Shown: positions 24,583 through 33,814, counted from the first letter of the stretch. The stretch: DNA of 64,000 bases from UBA668 sp041394605 (GCA_041394605.1 JAWKHX010000007.1:1-64000); one strand, 5' to 3'. Numbers and translations: made by a program. Notes: generated by a model from the sequence alone, not told the origin.

Positions 24583-27500
24583 ATGGTCGGCGTGACGCGT
24601 CCGATGAGGTACACGACGCCGGTGCCCGGCGACCACCTCGTGCTGCGGCCGCGCCTGATCGCCGGCGCCGCGGCACGGTTCGACCACCGTGTCACCATGC
24701 TGGTCGCGGCCGCCGGGATGGGCAAGACCACCCTGCTGGCCCAGGCGATCGCGGAGAACGTCTTGGCGCCGCGGGGCACCGACGTCTGGCTGGCGTGCGA
24801 ACCGGCGGACTCGGACGCTAACCACCTGCTGGGCGGTCTGGCGCACGCGGTGGTACGAGCGGGCCTGGCCGACGCACCGCCTGGGTCGCTGGCCGCGTTG
24901 TGCAACTGCCTGGCGGCGCGTACCACAGGGCCGCTGTGCCTCGTGCTGGACGACGCGCACGAGATCGAACCCGGATCCTCCGGCTCGGCACTGCTCCGCG
25001 ACCTCGTCGCATCGCTGCCGCAGGGTGTGGGTCTCTGGCTGGCCGCTCGGCGCGAGCCGGCCGTTCCACTCACCCGGCTGCGGGCCCAGCGGCAGGCCCA
25101 CGCCATCGACGCCGCCGATCTGCTGTTCACCGACGCCGAACTGGCGGGCGCGGGCGGCCACCCCGGCACGGGCGGCTGGCCGGCGCTGGTGACCCTCACG
25201 GCCACCGACCCCACCGCACGTGCCACCGACCTCGCCCGCCAACTGCTGGCCGAGGAGGTGGTGCCGTCGCTCGACCCTGCGGCCCGTGAGTTGCTCGGCG
25301 TGGTCGTGGCCACCGAGGGCGCGGGAGACGACCTGGCGGGCTTGATCCTCGGTCGAGCGGTCCACCTGGCCACCGAGTTGCCACCCATCCCGCTCGTGCA
25401 CCGCGAGGCCGGCGGTGAATGGGTGCCGCACGCACTCTGGGCCGGCCTGTCCGATCTCGTCATCGATGCCCCGACACGCCGGGCGACGCGGGCCGCCGCG
25501 GCCCGCTGGTGGTTGGACCGCGGCGACCTGGCCCGCGCCTTCCCGCTTGCCGACGGCGACGAGACCATGGTGCTGGACATCCTCCGGCGGGTGGCGCTGG
25601 CGCCGGTTCCACCGCCAGCGCCGGTGCTGCGGGAGTGGCTGCGCGACCTGCCCGCCCACATCCTCGACCTGCCCGTGGCCGCCCTGGTCGCCGCCCACGC
25701 CAGCCGGCTGGAGGGCGCGGCCCCCGCTGTGATGATGCCGCTTCTCCAGCGGGCTGAGGCGGCGGCCCGCTCCACCGGCGACAGCGACCTGGAAGTGGCC
25801 GTGCTCGGCCAGCAGGTGTTCGTCGCCAACCTGCAGCGCGACAGCGGCGGCGTGCAGGCGGCCCTGGCCCGCGTGGTGGAACTGTGGGCCGGCGGTTGCG
25901 CCGCTGCAGCCGGGCTGGCTCACCTGGCCTCGGCGCTCGTCGCCAATGCCCGAAACGACAGCGCGGCGGTGCTGCGCGAGTTGGAGCAGGTGGCGGTCGG
26001 TTCGCTGCCCGCGCCGCTGGCCGCTGCCGCGGCCTTCTTCACCGCCAACGCCCTCCTCGACCTCGGCCGCAGCGAGGCCGTGGCCCCCGCCGCGGAGTGC
26101 CTGGCCCACGGCCGCACCATCCCGGGGATGCTGGAGGTCGAGTACCGGGCGCGGTTGCTGACCGGCGATGTCGACGCCGTCCTCCACGCCGACGTGCCGG
26201 GCCTCGGCGCCGAGTACGACGAGCGGGATCGGTTGGTGTCGTCCGTGACGGCGGCCTGCGCGGCGGCAGCGTTCGGCCGTGTGGACGAGGCCGAGGCCCA
26301 TGCCACCCGCGCCCATCGCCTGGCGGCGGGCCAGAGGGTGGGGCCGACGCTGCACAACCTGGCCGTGGTTGACATCGTCACGGCCTACTGCCGTGGGAGA
26401 AGGGCAGAAGCCACGGCACTGGCGACGGACGCGCTCGAGGCCTTCCCCGCCCACGGGGCCGGCGCCGGGCGCTGGCGGCCACTGCTGGTGATGCTGTACC
26501 GCATGCTGCCGGAGCAGCGCGACGAGCTCGCCGCCCTGGCCACGGGCCCACTGTGGGAGCGCCAACTGGACATCGCTCGCATCCTGGCCGCCGCCGAGCT
26601 CGGCGACTTCGGCCCGGCGAGCGCCCCCGCATGGCCACCCCCTGGCGCCACCGTGCTCGCCGGGCTGGCCGATGCCACCGAGCTCGCCGCCGTCGGCACG
26701 GCCGCCGATCGCGCTCCCGCCCGTGGGCTGGCCGCGTGGCTGCTGGACCGCTTCGGCGACCGCTGCCGGGCGCACCTCCGCGCCCTCACCCACGACCCTC
26801 GCGACGAGGTGGCCGCCGCGGCCGCCGAACTGCTGGGGACCGTGCCGGTGCCGCCCGTCGAGCCGCGCACCATCCGCCTGCTGGGCGGGCCGGAGCTGGA
26901 GATCGGCGGCCGCACGGTGGACACGGCGGACTGGCGACGCGAACGAGTGCGTTCCTTGCTGATGTTCCTCGTGGTGCATCCACGCTCCAGCCGCGAGGCA
27001 GCCATTGCGGCCATCTGGCCCGACGCCGACCCGGAGGCCGGGCGGCGAAACCTGCGCAGCACGCTGCACCTCCTCCACCGGGTGCTGGAGCCCGAACGCG
27101 ACAGCGGCGACGCCCCGTACTTCGTGCGCGCCGGCGGCTCGTCACTGAGGCTGCACCGCGGCGAGCACCTGTGGATCGACCTCGACGAGTTCGACCACCG
27201 CCTGAGCAGCGCAGCGGACGCGTTGGATGCCGGCACCCCGTCGCAGGCGATCGGTGAGCTGGGGGCGGCGCTGGACCTCTGGCGGGGCGAGCCGCTGGGC
27301 GGCGCCACCGCGCCAGAGTGGGCGGTGCGTCACCAGGACCGCTTGCGCGGCCGCTTCGTGGACGCGTGCATCCGCTGCGCCGAACTGCTGGCGGCGGCCG
27401 GCCGCCACAGTGACGCCGTGGCCAGGCTGCACGACGCCATCGCCGCCGACCAGTGGGCCGAGCGGGCGCACATGGCGGCCGTGGAGATCCAGCTGGCAGC

Positions 27501-27639
27501 GGGCGACCGGGCGGGGGCGGTTGCCGCACTGCGCCGGCTGGACAAGGTCCTCGCCGAACTGGGGGTCGGCCGCGACCCGGTCACCGACGCCCTCGCCCGC
27601 CGCCTGGCCGAACCTGCTCAGCCGCCCGCGCAGCCCTGA
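24583..27639 (+). CDS. Large ATPase regulator with C-terminal winged helix and BTAD
   Basis: 1,018 residues. The N-terminus has a STAND/AAA-type P-loop (VAAAGMGKTTLLAQA, near 45-60) and Walker B CLVLDDAHEIEP near 125, as in MalT-type regulators. A long alpha-helical TPR-like middle follows (about 330-740). The C-terminus, from TIRLLGGPELEIGG near 760, is an OmpR-type winged helix (REAAIAAIWPDADPEAGRRNL) followed by a bacterial transcriptional activation domain (AIGELGAALDLWRGEPL to the end). The DNA-binding part is thus at the C-terminus, opposite to AfsR. It is probably an activator whose ATPase senses an unknown signal. Its 3' end overlaps the convergent lipoprotein gene by 22 bases. Confidence 0.82.
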   Translation: MVGVTRPMRYTTPVPGDHLVLRPRLIAGAAARFDHRVTMLVAAAGMGKTTLLAQAIAENVLAPRGTDVWLACEPADSDANHLLGGLAHAVVRAGLADAPPGSLAALCNCLAARTTGPLCLVLDDAHEIEPGSSGSALLRDLVASLPQGVGLWLAARREPAVPLTRLRAQRQAHAIDAADLLFTDAELAGAGGHPGTGGWPALVTLTATDPTARATDLARQLLAEEVVPSLDPAARELLGVVVATEGAGDDLAGLILGRAVHLATELPPIPLVHREAGGEWVPHALWAGLSDLVIDAPTRRATRAAAARWWLDRGDLARAFPLADGDETMVLDILRRVALAPVPPPAPVLREWLRDLPAHILDLPVAALVAAHASRLEGAAPAVMMPLLQRAEAAARSTGDSDLEVAVLGQQVFVANLQRDSGGVQAALARVVELWAGGCAAAAGLAHLASALVANARNDSAAVLRELEQVAVGSLPAPLAAAAAFFTANALLDLGRSEAVAPAAECLAHGRTIPGMLEVEYRARLLTGDVDAVLHADVPGLGAEYDERDRLVSSVTAACAAAAFGRVDEAEAHATRAHRLAAGQRVGPTLHNLAVVDIVTAYCRGRRAEATALATDALEAFPAHGAGAGRWRPLLVMLYRMLPEQRDELAALATGPLWERQLDIARILAAAELGDFGPASAPAWPPPGATVLAGLADATELAAVGTAADRAPARGLAAWLLDRFGDRCRAHLRALTHDPRDEVAAAAAELLGTVPVPPVEPRTIRLLGGPELEIGGRTVDTADWRRERVRSLLMFLVVHPRSSREAAIAAIWPDADPEAGRRNLRSTLHLLHRVLEPERDSGDAPYFVRAGGSSLRLHRGEHLWIDLDEFDHRLSSAADALDAGTPSQAIGELGAALDLWRGEPLGGATAPEWAVRHQDRLRGRFVDACIRCAELLAAAGRHSDAVARLHDAIAADQWAERAHMAAVEIQLAAGDRAGAVAALRRLDKVLAELGVGRDPVTDALARRLAEPAQPPAQP

Positions 27640-28964
27640 TCCAGCAGCGAGTCGTCGGTCGCCAGCGGGCACAGATAGCTGGGCAGCGGGTCGATCTGGG
27701 CCGACGCCCGGAAGCCGGAACCATCGTTGGCGTAGAACGTCACGTACGTGGGGCCGAAGACTCGCAGTAGCCACTCGATCGTCGTCTCCGCGACGGCCTG
27801 GCGGGCAGCACCCTCGGGGCCGGCGAAGAACATGTCCGGCGTGGTGCCGTTGATGTTCGGGCCGTAGGGGATGCTCATCGACAGCACGCCCTCGTCCAGC
27901 GTCACGTCGATCGGGAATCGGTCGCGGACGGAGTAGTCCGGCCCGAGCAGCTCGCAGCCACCCTTCCCCGGCTCGAAGGTCGACATCTCGGCCACACCGT
28001 TCTGGTCGTACGGGGCATAGCAGTTGAAGTACCCACCACCGACCAACGGCGTTTGGAGGCCCACGGTGCCCGCCGTGGCCAAGCCCGTGACATCCGGTCC
28101 GAAGCTGAACACCACATTGCCGTCGACGATCTCGAACGTGGAGGTGCCCTCCAGCTTCAGGTCCGCACCCCAGGCGTCGCCCAACGTCACCGGCTGCGAC
28201 GTCGGCGGCTCGACACAGACGATGCCCACGCTGAACGCCATCGTCCATGTCGGAGCGTCGCTCCCTGCAGCGCGGTACTTGCCGAACTGCCAGACCTGTC
28301 CGGATCCAGCAGCCATGCACGTCACGGTCCGCGCCTGGAAGTCGAAGTTGAAGACCGTGTTGTCGCTGATCAACCTCTGCAGCTGGAAGTTGGGGTCGGT
28401 GACCAGCGGCAGCGGGGCGGTTTCGCCGACGGCCGCCGTCACCGTGCCCACTTCCTCCCACGAATTCGGTGACACCAGGTCCACGTCTGTCGCGACCTTG
28501 AACTCCGAGAAGTGCGGAATCTCGGCCGTCAGCGTGCCGTCGTCGGCAGGGTCCAGCGCCAGTTGCTCCGTGGTGCCTTCAGCGCTCGTCAGGGTGGCGG
28601 ACCAGGCAACGATCGCACCGAGGTCGAGGCTGGGCGTCGCGTCGAACGTCGCGGTGGCCGGGGTGGCGAACTGCAGGCCATCGGGCTGGAGGTCGTACGT
28701 GAAGGTCCCGTCGGGGCCGTCCACCGCGGTGACCGTGATTGCCGTGCCGGCGGGCACCGCGCCGGCGGGCACGTCCAGCGTGAGCAGACCGTCGTCGGAT
28801 GCGATCGACATGGCCGCCGCGGCGCCACCGGTGGTGTCCGCTCCGCTCGAGCCCGCAGTCGCGGATGCGGTGGAGGCACTGTCGCCGCCTCCCCCACACG
28901 CGACGGGCAGCACGGCGGCGGCGAGAACGAGGGCGAGGGCGAGGGGTCGCTGGCGATGGCGCAT
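27618..28964 (-). CDS. Lipoprotein of unknown function
   Basis: About 448 residues from ATG at 28964 (an in-frame GTG at 28991 is possible). A signal peptide and lipobox are clear (AAAVLPVACGGGG), followed by a Ser/Thr/Ala linker. The first folded region (SIASDDGLLTLDVPAGAVPA, then TAITVTAV) resembles the ZU5-like beta module found in some surface proteins. The rest is beta-rich with no enzyme motif I recognise. It should be anchored on the outer face of the membrane. The gene follows the isopenicillin-N-synthase-like oxygenase gene closely on the same strand, so the two may be co-transcribed; a functional link is not obvious. Confidence 0.6.
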   Translation of the reverse strand: MRHRQRPLALALVLAAAVLPVACGGGGDSASTASATAGSSGADTTGGAAAAMSIASDDGLLTLDVPAGAVPAGTAITVTAVDGPDGTFTYDLQPDGLQFATPATATFDATPSLDLGAIVAWSATLTSAEGTTEQLALDPADDGTLTAEIPHFSEFKVATDVDLVSPNSWEEVGTVTAAVGETAPLPLVTDPNFQLQRLISDNTVFNFDFQARTVTCMAAGSGQVWQFGKYRAAGSDAPTWTMAFSVGIVCVEPPTSQPVTLGDAWGADLKLEGTSTFEIVDGNVVFSFGPDVTGLATAGTVGLQTPLVGGGYFNCYAPYDQNGVAEMSTFEPGKGGCELLGPDYSVRDRFPIDVTLDEGVLSMSIPYGPNINGTTPDMFFAGPEGAARQAVAETTIEWLLRVFGPTYVTFYANDGSGFRASAQIDPLPSYLCPLATDDSLLDQGCAGG

Positions 28965-28998
28965 GCGGCGACGCTGCCGCAGGTGCGTCACCGAAACG

Positions 28999-29958
28999 TC
29001 ATCCGCCGGTGCGCGCCTGATGCTGCAGGTAGGAGCCCTGCAGCCGGCCTCGCAGGAACTCGCCGAAGTGCACCGGCTCGAAGCGCGGCCCCTCGCCCGC
29101 CGGCACGCACACGGCCAGCGGCGCGATCGTGGTGCTCACGTGCGGGTCGAAGAAGAACGGCACGGAGTACCGGTCACCACCTGAACGGTTGTAGACCCGG
29201 TGCGGGGTGGCGCGCAGCACGCCGTTGCTCCAGCGGTGCAGCATCTCGCCCACGTTCATGACGAACGCGCCTGCCATCGGTGGCACTGACGCCCACTGCC
29301 CGTCCGGCGTCTGCACCTCCAACCCGCCGGCGCCGTCCTGGGCCAGCAGGGTGAGGAAACCGAAGTCGATGTGCGGCGCAGACCCGTAGAGGTCGTCCGG
29401 GGCGCTGGCGGGGCGCGGCGGGTAATGGAGCAGGCGCAGCCAGGTGGTGGGCGGGGCGAAGTGACGCGACAGTTCACCGGGTGCGCAGCCCAGCCCTTCC
29501 TCCACCAGCCCGATCAGGCGCATGCCCAGGGCCACCATCGCCCGCTGGTAGGCCTCCAGGGCAGGCCGGAAGCCGGGCAGCCAGAGAGGCCACTGGTTCG
29601 GGCCGGCGAGGTAGTGGCCGGCCCGCACCTGTTCACCGCCGGCAGGGTCCTCCCGCAGGGCGATGAACGACTCGCTCTGGTTCGGCTTCGTCACCACCGC
29701 CAGCGGGGAATGCCGGGTGGTGGAGGTGTCGATGGCGATGTACCCACGGTGCCGCTCGTCCAGCGCGATCGACGCCTTCTGCTCGGCCGCCGACGCGTGG
29801 AATTCGTGCGATGCCCGGAACACGGCCGCCACCAGATCCTCCGGCACCCCGTGCCCCACCAGGTGAGCGAACCCGTAGGTGGCGTAGGCGTCCACCAGGC
29901 GGGCGGCCGCGCCGGGCACCGTGGGGTCGATGGTGGGGATGGTGGACACCGCCCGCAC
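28999..29958 (-). CDS. Isopenicillin-N-synthase-like 2-oxoglutarate/Fe(II) dioxygenase
   Basis: About 319 residues from GTG at 29958, chosen because GGAGGG lies six bases upstream and the protein then begins STIPTIDPT, as the DIOX_N domain does. The N-terminal domain has AYATYGFAHLVGHGVPEDLV. The catalytic beta-helix has HIDFGFLTLLAQD (HxD iron ligands), EMLHRWSNGVLRATPHRV (distal His) and RYSVPFFFDPH, where the RxS arginine binds 2-oxoglutarate. Such enzymes hydroxylate, desaturate or cyclise small molecules. Upstream is a divergent acyl-CoA dehydrogenase; downstream is the lipoprotein gene. Substrate unknown. Confidence 0.85.
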   Translation of the reverse strand: MRAVSTIPTIDPTVPGAAARLVDAYATYGFAHLVGHGVPEDLVAAVFRASHEFHASAAEQKASIALDERHRGYIAIDTSTTRHSPLAVVTKPNQSESFIALREDPAGGEQVRAGHYLAGPNQWPLWLPGFRPALEAYQRAMVALGMRLIGLVEEGLGCAPGELSRHFAPPTTWLRLLHYPPRPASAPDDLYGSAPHIDFGFLTLLAQDGAGGLEVQTPDGQWASVPPMAGAFVMNVGEMLHRWSNGVLRATPHRVYNRSGGDRYSVPFFFDPHVSTTIAPLAVCVPAGEGPRFEPVHFGEFLRGRLQGSYLQHQARTGG

Positions 29959-30010
29959 GCTACGCCCTCCGACTCGCCCGCCACGGTGCCGGTGGGATAG
30001 GTCTCGCGCC

Positions 30011-31255
30011 ATGAGCCAGCGCCTCACCGCCGATTCCCTTCGGGCGGACGTGAGGGCGTGGGTACGTGCCAACTGGGACCCTGCCATGACGCTCGTCCAG
30101 TGGCGCACCTCCCTGCTGGACGCCGGGTGGGCGGTGCCGTCCTGGCCGGAGCGCTGGTTCGGCAGGGGCATGCCCGCCTGGGCCGACGACGTGGTCCGCC
30201 GCGAGATCGCTGCGTGCGGGGCAGTCTCCTCCGTGCCATCCGGGTTGGCCGGCCCGACGATCCTGGAGCAGGGGCCGGACACCACCCGCGAGCGGTTCCT
30301 CCGCCCGCTGCTCACCGGCGAGGAGGTGTGGTGCCAGTTGTTCAGCGAGCCGTCGGCGGGCAGCGACCTGGCCGGCCTCACCACCACTGCGGTGCTGGAC
30401 GGCGACGAGTGGGTGCTCAACGGGCAGAAGGTGTGGAACACCAGCGCCCACCATGCCGACTTCGGGATGCTGGTGGCCCGCACCAACTGGGACGTGCCCA
30501 AGCATCAGGGCATCACCTACTTCGTGCTGCCGATGCACCAGCCGGGGGTCGAGGTCCGCCCGCTCCGGCAGATGAACTTCCACTCGTCGTTCAACGAGGT
30601 CTTTCTCGCGGACGCCCGTATCCCGAAGGACTGGGTGGTCGGTGGCGTCAACCAGGGCTGGTCCGCGGCGCTGGCGACGCTGGCGCACGAACGTCGCTTC
30701 GGCGTGGCCGTCACGGTGGACCGCCATCCGGTGGACCCCGGCCCGGCGGCCGAGGAAGCGGCGGCGGAGGCGCGGGAGACCCTCAAGGTCTACTCCTGGT
30801 ACCCGCAGCGGGCGGGCCGGGCGGATTTGGCCGTGCCCCACGCCCGCAGCGCCGGCCTGGCCGGCGACCCCGTCGTCCGCCAGGAGATCGCCCGGCTGCT
30901 GACGCTGCAGCGGGTCAGCCAGTGGACCGCCGAGCGGGCCAAGGCCAACCGGGCGCTCGGCCGGCCGCCGGGGCCGGAAGGGTCCATCGGCAAGCTGGCC
31001 ATCAGCCACGTGGCCCGCCAGGCCGCCAGGGTGCATTCCAGGCTGGGCGGGCCGCACTCGATGCTTGCGGGCACCGACCCGCACGCGCCGCTCGACGGGT
31101 TGCTGGCCGAGATCCTCATCTCGGTGCCCGCCCAGTCCATCGCCGGCGGGACCGACGAGATCCAGCGCAACATCCTCGGGGAGAAGGCGCTGGGCCTGCC
31201 GAAGGAACCCGACCCCGGCAAGGACCTCCCCTACCGCGAGGCCCGCAACCTCTGA
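30011..31255 (+). CDS. Acyl-CoA dehydrogenase
   Basis: About 414 residues from ATG at 30011. The beta domain contains LFSEPSAGSDLAGLTTTA and WVLNGQKVWNTSAHHADFGML. The C-terminal domain is complete and ends with AGGTDEIQRNILGEKALGLP. As in the other dehydrogenase at 18.7-19.9 kb, no glutamate precedes the GT motif. An insert with PRAGRADLAV-type composition lies between the beta and helical domains, seen in the FadE-like branch of actinobacteria that handles sterol or branched acyl-CoAs. It is transcribed alone, divergent from the dioxygenase gene, and ends 12 bases from the convergent acr3 gene. Confidence 0.88.
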   Translation: MSQRLTADSLRADVRAWVRANWDPAMTLVQWRTSLLDAGWAVPSWPERWFGRGMPAWADDVVRREIAACGAVSSVPSGLAGPTILEQGPDTTRERFLRPLLTGEEVWCQLFSEPSAGSDLAGLTTTAVLDGDEWVLNGQKVWNTSAHHADFGMLVARTNWDVPKHQGITYFVLPMHQPGVEVRPLRQMNFHSSFNEVFLADARIPKDWVVGGVNQGWSAALATLAHERRFGVAVTVDRHPVDPGPAAEEAAAEARETLKVYSWYPQRAGRADLAVPHARSAGLAGDPVVRQEIARLLTLQRVSQWTAERAKANRALGRPPGPEGSIGKLAISHVARQAARVHSRLGGPHSMLAGTDPHAPLDGLLAEILISVPAQSIAGGTDEIQRNILGEKALGLPKEPDPGKDLPYREARNL

Positions 31256-31267
31256 GCCGCCGGTCGA

Positions 31268-32347
31268 TCAGGACGCTGGCGGGTAGAACCTCCGCCGGGC
31301 GGCCAGTGAGGCGTACACCAGCGCCACCAGCACGGGGACCTCGATGAGCGGGCCGACCACACCGGCCAGTGCCTGCCCCGACGACACGCCGAACACCCCG
31401 ATGGCCACCGCGATGGCCAGTTCGAAGTTGTTGCCCGCCGCGGTGAACGCGATCGAGGCGTTGCGGTCGTAGGGCAGGTGCAGGCGCAGACCGATGGCGA
31501 AGGTGCCGAACCACATGATCGCGAAGTAGGCCAGCAGCGGCAGGGCGATGCGGGCGACGTCCCACGGCTGGTTGGTGATCTTCTCGCCCTGCAGCGCGAA
31601 CAGCACGACGATGGTGAACAGCAGGCCGTACAGCGCGACGGGGGCGATGCGCGGGATGAACCGCTGCTCGTACCACTCCGTGCCCTTGGCCCGCTCGCCG
31701 AACGTGCGCGTGAGGAACCCGGCCAGCAGGGGGATGCCGAGGAACACGAGCACGCTCTTGGCGATCTCCCAGATGGTGATGTCGATCCCGTCACTGTCCA
31801 GCCCAAACCATCCGGGCAGCACGTCCAGGTAGAACCAGCCGAGCAGCGAGAAGGCGAGGATCTGGAACAACGAGTTGAGTGCCACCAGCACCGCCGCCAG
31901 TTCCCGGTTCCCGCAGGCCAGGTCGTTCCAGATCAACACCATGGCGATGCACCGGGCCAGACCGACGATGATCAGACCGGTGCGGTACTCCGGCAGATCC
32001 GGCAGCATCAGCCAGGCGAGCGAGAACATCACGGCCGGCCCGACGACCCAGTTGAGCACCAGCGAGAGGGCGAGCGCCCGCCGGTCGGCGACGACGTGCC
32101 CGATGCGGGTGTACTTCACCTTGGCCAGCACCGGGTACATCATCAGCAGCAGCCCGATCGCGATCGGCAGGCTGACGGTGTCCACCTTCACCTTGTCCAG
32201 CGTGTCGTCCAGCCCGGGGAACAGGCGACCGAGGCCAAGACCGAGTGCCATGGCAACGCCGATCCACACCGGCAGCAGCCGGTCCAGCGTGCCGAGGCGA
32301 CCGGGCCGTTCCGCCTGCGGTTCGGTGATGAGGTCTGGCTGGCTCAT
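31268..32347 (-). CDS. acr3: ACR3-family arsenite efflux permease
   Basis: Ten-helix inner-membrane carrier of about 359 residues that expels arsenite (As(III)) in exchange for protons. The essential cysteine is in GLARCIAMVLIWNDLACGNREL and the conserved glutamate in AAGNNFELAIAVAIGVFG. Start ATG at 32347 overlaps the stop of the TauD-like gene by ATGA. It is the last gene of the arsI-tauD-acr3 unit, providing the exit route for arsenite released by ArsI or by arsenate reductase. Confidence 0.93.
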   Translation of the reverse strand: MSQPDLITEPQAERPGRLGTLDRLLPVWIGVAMALGLGLGRLFPGLDDTLDKVKVDTVSLPIAIGLLLMMYPVLAKVKYTRIGHVVADRRALALSLVLNWVVGPAVMFSLAWLMLPDLPEYRTGLIIVGLARCIAMVLIWNDLACGNRELAAVLVALNSLFQILAFSLLGWFYLDVLPGWFGLDSDGIDITIWEIAKSVLVFLGIPLLAGFLTRTFGERAKGTEWYEQRFIPRIAPVALYGLLFTIVVLFALQGEKITNQPWDVARIALPLLAYFAIMWFGTFAIGLRLHLPYDRNASIAFTAAGNNFELAIAVAIGVFGVSSGQALAGVVGPLIEVPVLVALVYASLAARRRFYPPAS

Positions 32348-33354
32348 GTCGAGGTGTGTGCGGCGACACCACCGCGTAGTCCGGCCTCCAGGCTGGCAAA
32401 CCGGTGCGCGGCCAGCCACAGCCGGAGGAGATGCCTGCGCCGCGCAGGGTCGGGGTGGTCCTCGTAGGCCTCGCGGGCGTGGAGGATGCGCCCGTTGTTG
32501 AGCAACTGCACATCGCCCGGCTGGAAGTCCATCTCCAGATGGAACGTGGGATCGTTGGCGAGATGCTCGAGCAGTTCCATCGCTTCCTCCTGAGCGTTCG
32601 TGAGCCGCGGCGCGTCGGCGTGCTGCTGTGAGTCGCGGATGTACCAACCGAGGTAGAACAGCCGGGGCACGCCATCGATGTCCGTGATCGGCGACAAGAG
32701 GAACCAGGGTGCCTCGCCGTCCGGGATGTCGCCCTGCCGGTCCCAGCCCACCGGCTCGTAGAGCGCCTCCAGCAGATCCGGCCGTGTCGCCAGCAACTCG
32801 TTGTAGAGCGCCCAACTGGAGACGATCCTGCTCTCCCCGCCGCGCTGGGCAGTCTGCAGGCACAGCAGGCCGATGATGTCTGCGCCGTCGGTGTGAAAGT
32901 CCTGCCGCTCGCGGGTTCGGTAGAGACGGACCTTCCCGGCGCTCGGTGGAAGGCGTTCGTCGCGGACGTGCGTCAGCAGTTCACCCTGCCGGTTCTGACC
33001 GACCGGAGATCCGAGATGGGTACCGAGGCCGAAGTACGCAAGCTCCGCCTCGTGCTCAGTGAGTTGGTCGATCGGGAAGTTGCGCAGGAGGACGAACCCC
33101 CTCCCGTGCTCCAGCATGTCGCTCCACGCAGCGATCGCCGTGCCCAGGTCCGGCAGGGCGAATTCCTCGGCCGTGAGGGTCCGGACGGTGTGTCCGCGCG
33201 CTGCTGCCCTCCGGGCGGCCTCCACGATCGCTGCACGCTGCCCATCGTCCAGCTCGACGGACCACTGCCGGTCGGCAGCCACGTCGGCCGTGCGCCACAC
33301 CGCGGCTCCGTGCTGCGGCCGCCGCGCCGGCACCTCTCGACACCTGTCGGTCAT
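32344..33354 (-). CDS. TauD/TfdA-family Fe(II)/2-oxoglutarate dioxygenase inside the ars operon
   Basis: 336 residues with the TauD/TfdA fold: RGFVLLRNFPIDQLT at the start of the domain, DFHTDGADIIGLLCLQ with the HxD iron ligands, GDVQLLNNGRILHAREAYED with the distal histidine, and RRRHLLRLWLA with the 2-oxoglutarate arginine. All ligands are present, so it should be active. It sits between arsI (one base away) and acr3 (ATGA overlap), so it is certainly co-transcribed with arsenic genes. The family hydroxylates small organic acids, sulfonates and other substrates; action on an organoarsenical or a related metabolite is my inference from the context only. Such a gene is not part of the ars operons I know. 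Confidence 0.85.
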   Translation of the reverse strand: MTDRCREVPARRPQHGAAVWRTADVAADRQWSVELDDGQRAAIVEAARRAAARGHTVRTLTAEEFALPDLGTAIAAWSDMLEHGRGFVLLRNFPIDQLTEHEAELAYFGLGTHLGSPVGQNRQGELLTHVRDERLPPSAGKVRLYRTRERQDFHTDGADIIGLLCLQTAQRGGESRIVSSWALYNELLATRPDLLEALYEPVGWDRQGDIPDGEAPWFLLSPITDIDGVPRLFYLGWYIRDSQQHADAPRLTNAQEEAMELLEHLANDPTFHLEMDFQPGDVQLLNNGRILHAREAYEDHPDPARRRHLLRLWLAAHRFASLEAGLRGGVAAHTST

Positions 33355-33355
33355 G

Positions 33356-33814
33356 TCAGCAGCAGGTGCTGGCGGGGGCGGTGAGTTCCACGGGGGTGGA
33401 CGAGCAGCAGGCGCTGGCCTCGGTGGCCACCGGCACGTCGTGCATCACCGGGGCGTCGGCGAGCACGGTGTAGACCTCCCACGGCTCGGCGTCGGGCCCG
33501 TGCACCCACACCTTGTCCTGCACGGCGTAGCAGCAGGTGGTGTTCTCCTCCACGTCGGCGAGCAGCCCTTCGGCCCGCAGGCGGTCGGTGGCCGCGGCCA
33601 CCAGGTCGCTGCTCTCCACCTCCACGCCGAGGTGGTTCAGCGTGCCACCCTGGCCGGGATTCTGGATGAGTACCAGCTTCAGGGGCGGCTCGGCGATGGC
33701 GAAGTTGGCGTAGCCGTCGCGCACCTTGGCGGGCCGGCTGCCGAACAGCTTGGAGTAGAACGTGATGGCCGCGTCGAGATCATCGACGTTCAGGGCCAGT
33801 TGGACTCGTGACAT
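33356..33814 (-). CDS. arsI: ArsI/CadI-type C-As lyase
   Basis: 152-residue vicinal-oxygen-chelate dioxygenase. In the ArsI family, Fe(II)-dependent cleavage of the C-As bond turns trivalent methyl- or aromatic arsenicals into arsenite. Metal ligands are placed by RVQLALNVDDLDAAITFYSKLF and TLNHLGVEVES (His), and EVYTVLAD (Glu). The vicinal cysteine pair that binds the arsenical is in ENTTCCYAVQDKVWV. A C-terminal tail carries two more Cys pairs (ACCSST and STCC), which could bind extra As(III). It is the first gene of the unit; two dyad operators lie within 70 bases upstream. Confidence 0.9.
   Translation of the reverse strand: MSRVQLALNVDDLDAAITFYSKLFGSRPAKVRDGYANFAIAEPPLKLVLIQNPGQGGTLNHLGVEVESSDLVAAATDRLRAEGLLADVEENTTCCYAVQDKVWVHGPDAEPWEVYTVLADAPVMHDVPVATEASACCSSTPVELTAPASTCC

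Noticed and set aside
24295..27078. Long minus-strand frame opposite the large regulator
   Set aside because: Its sequence is low-complexity, Gly/Arg/His-rich and matches no family; it is the GC-bias shadow of the plus-strand gene, which has clear domains.
30058..31347. Second plus-strand frame through the acyl-CoA dehydrogenase
   Set aside because: Arg/Gly-rich shifted frame without motifs; the overlapping frame has the full dehydrogenase.
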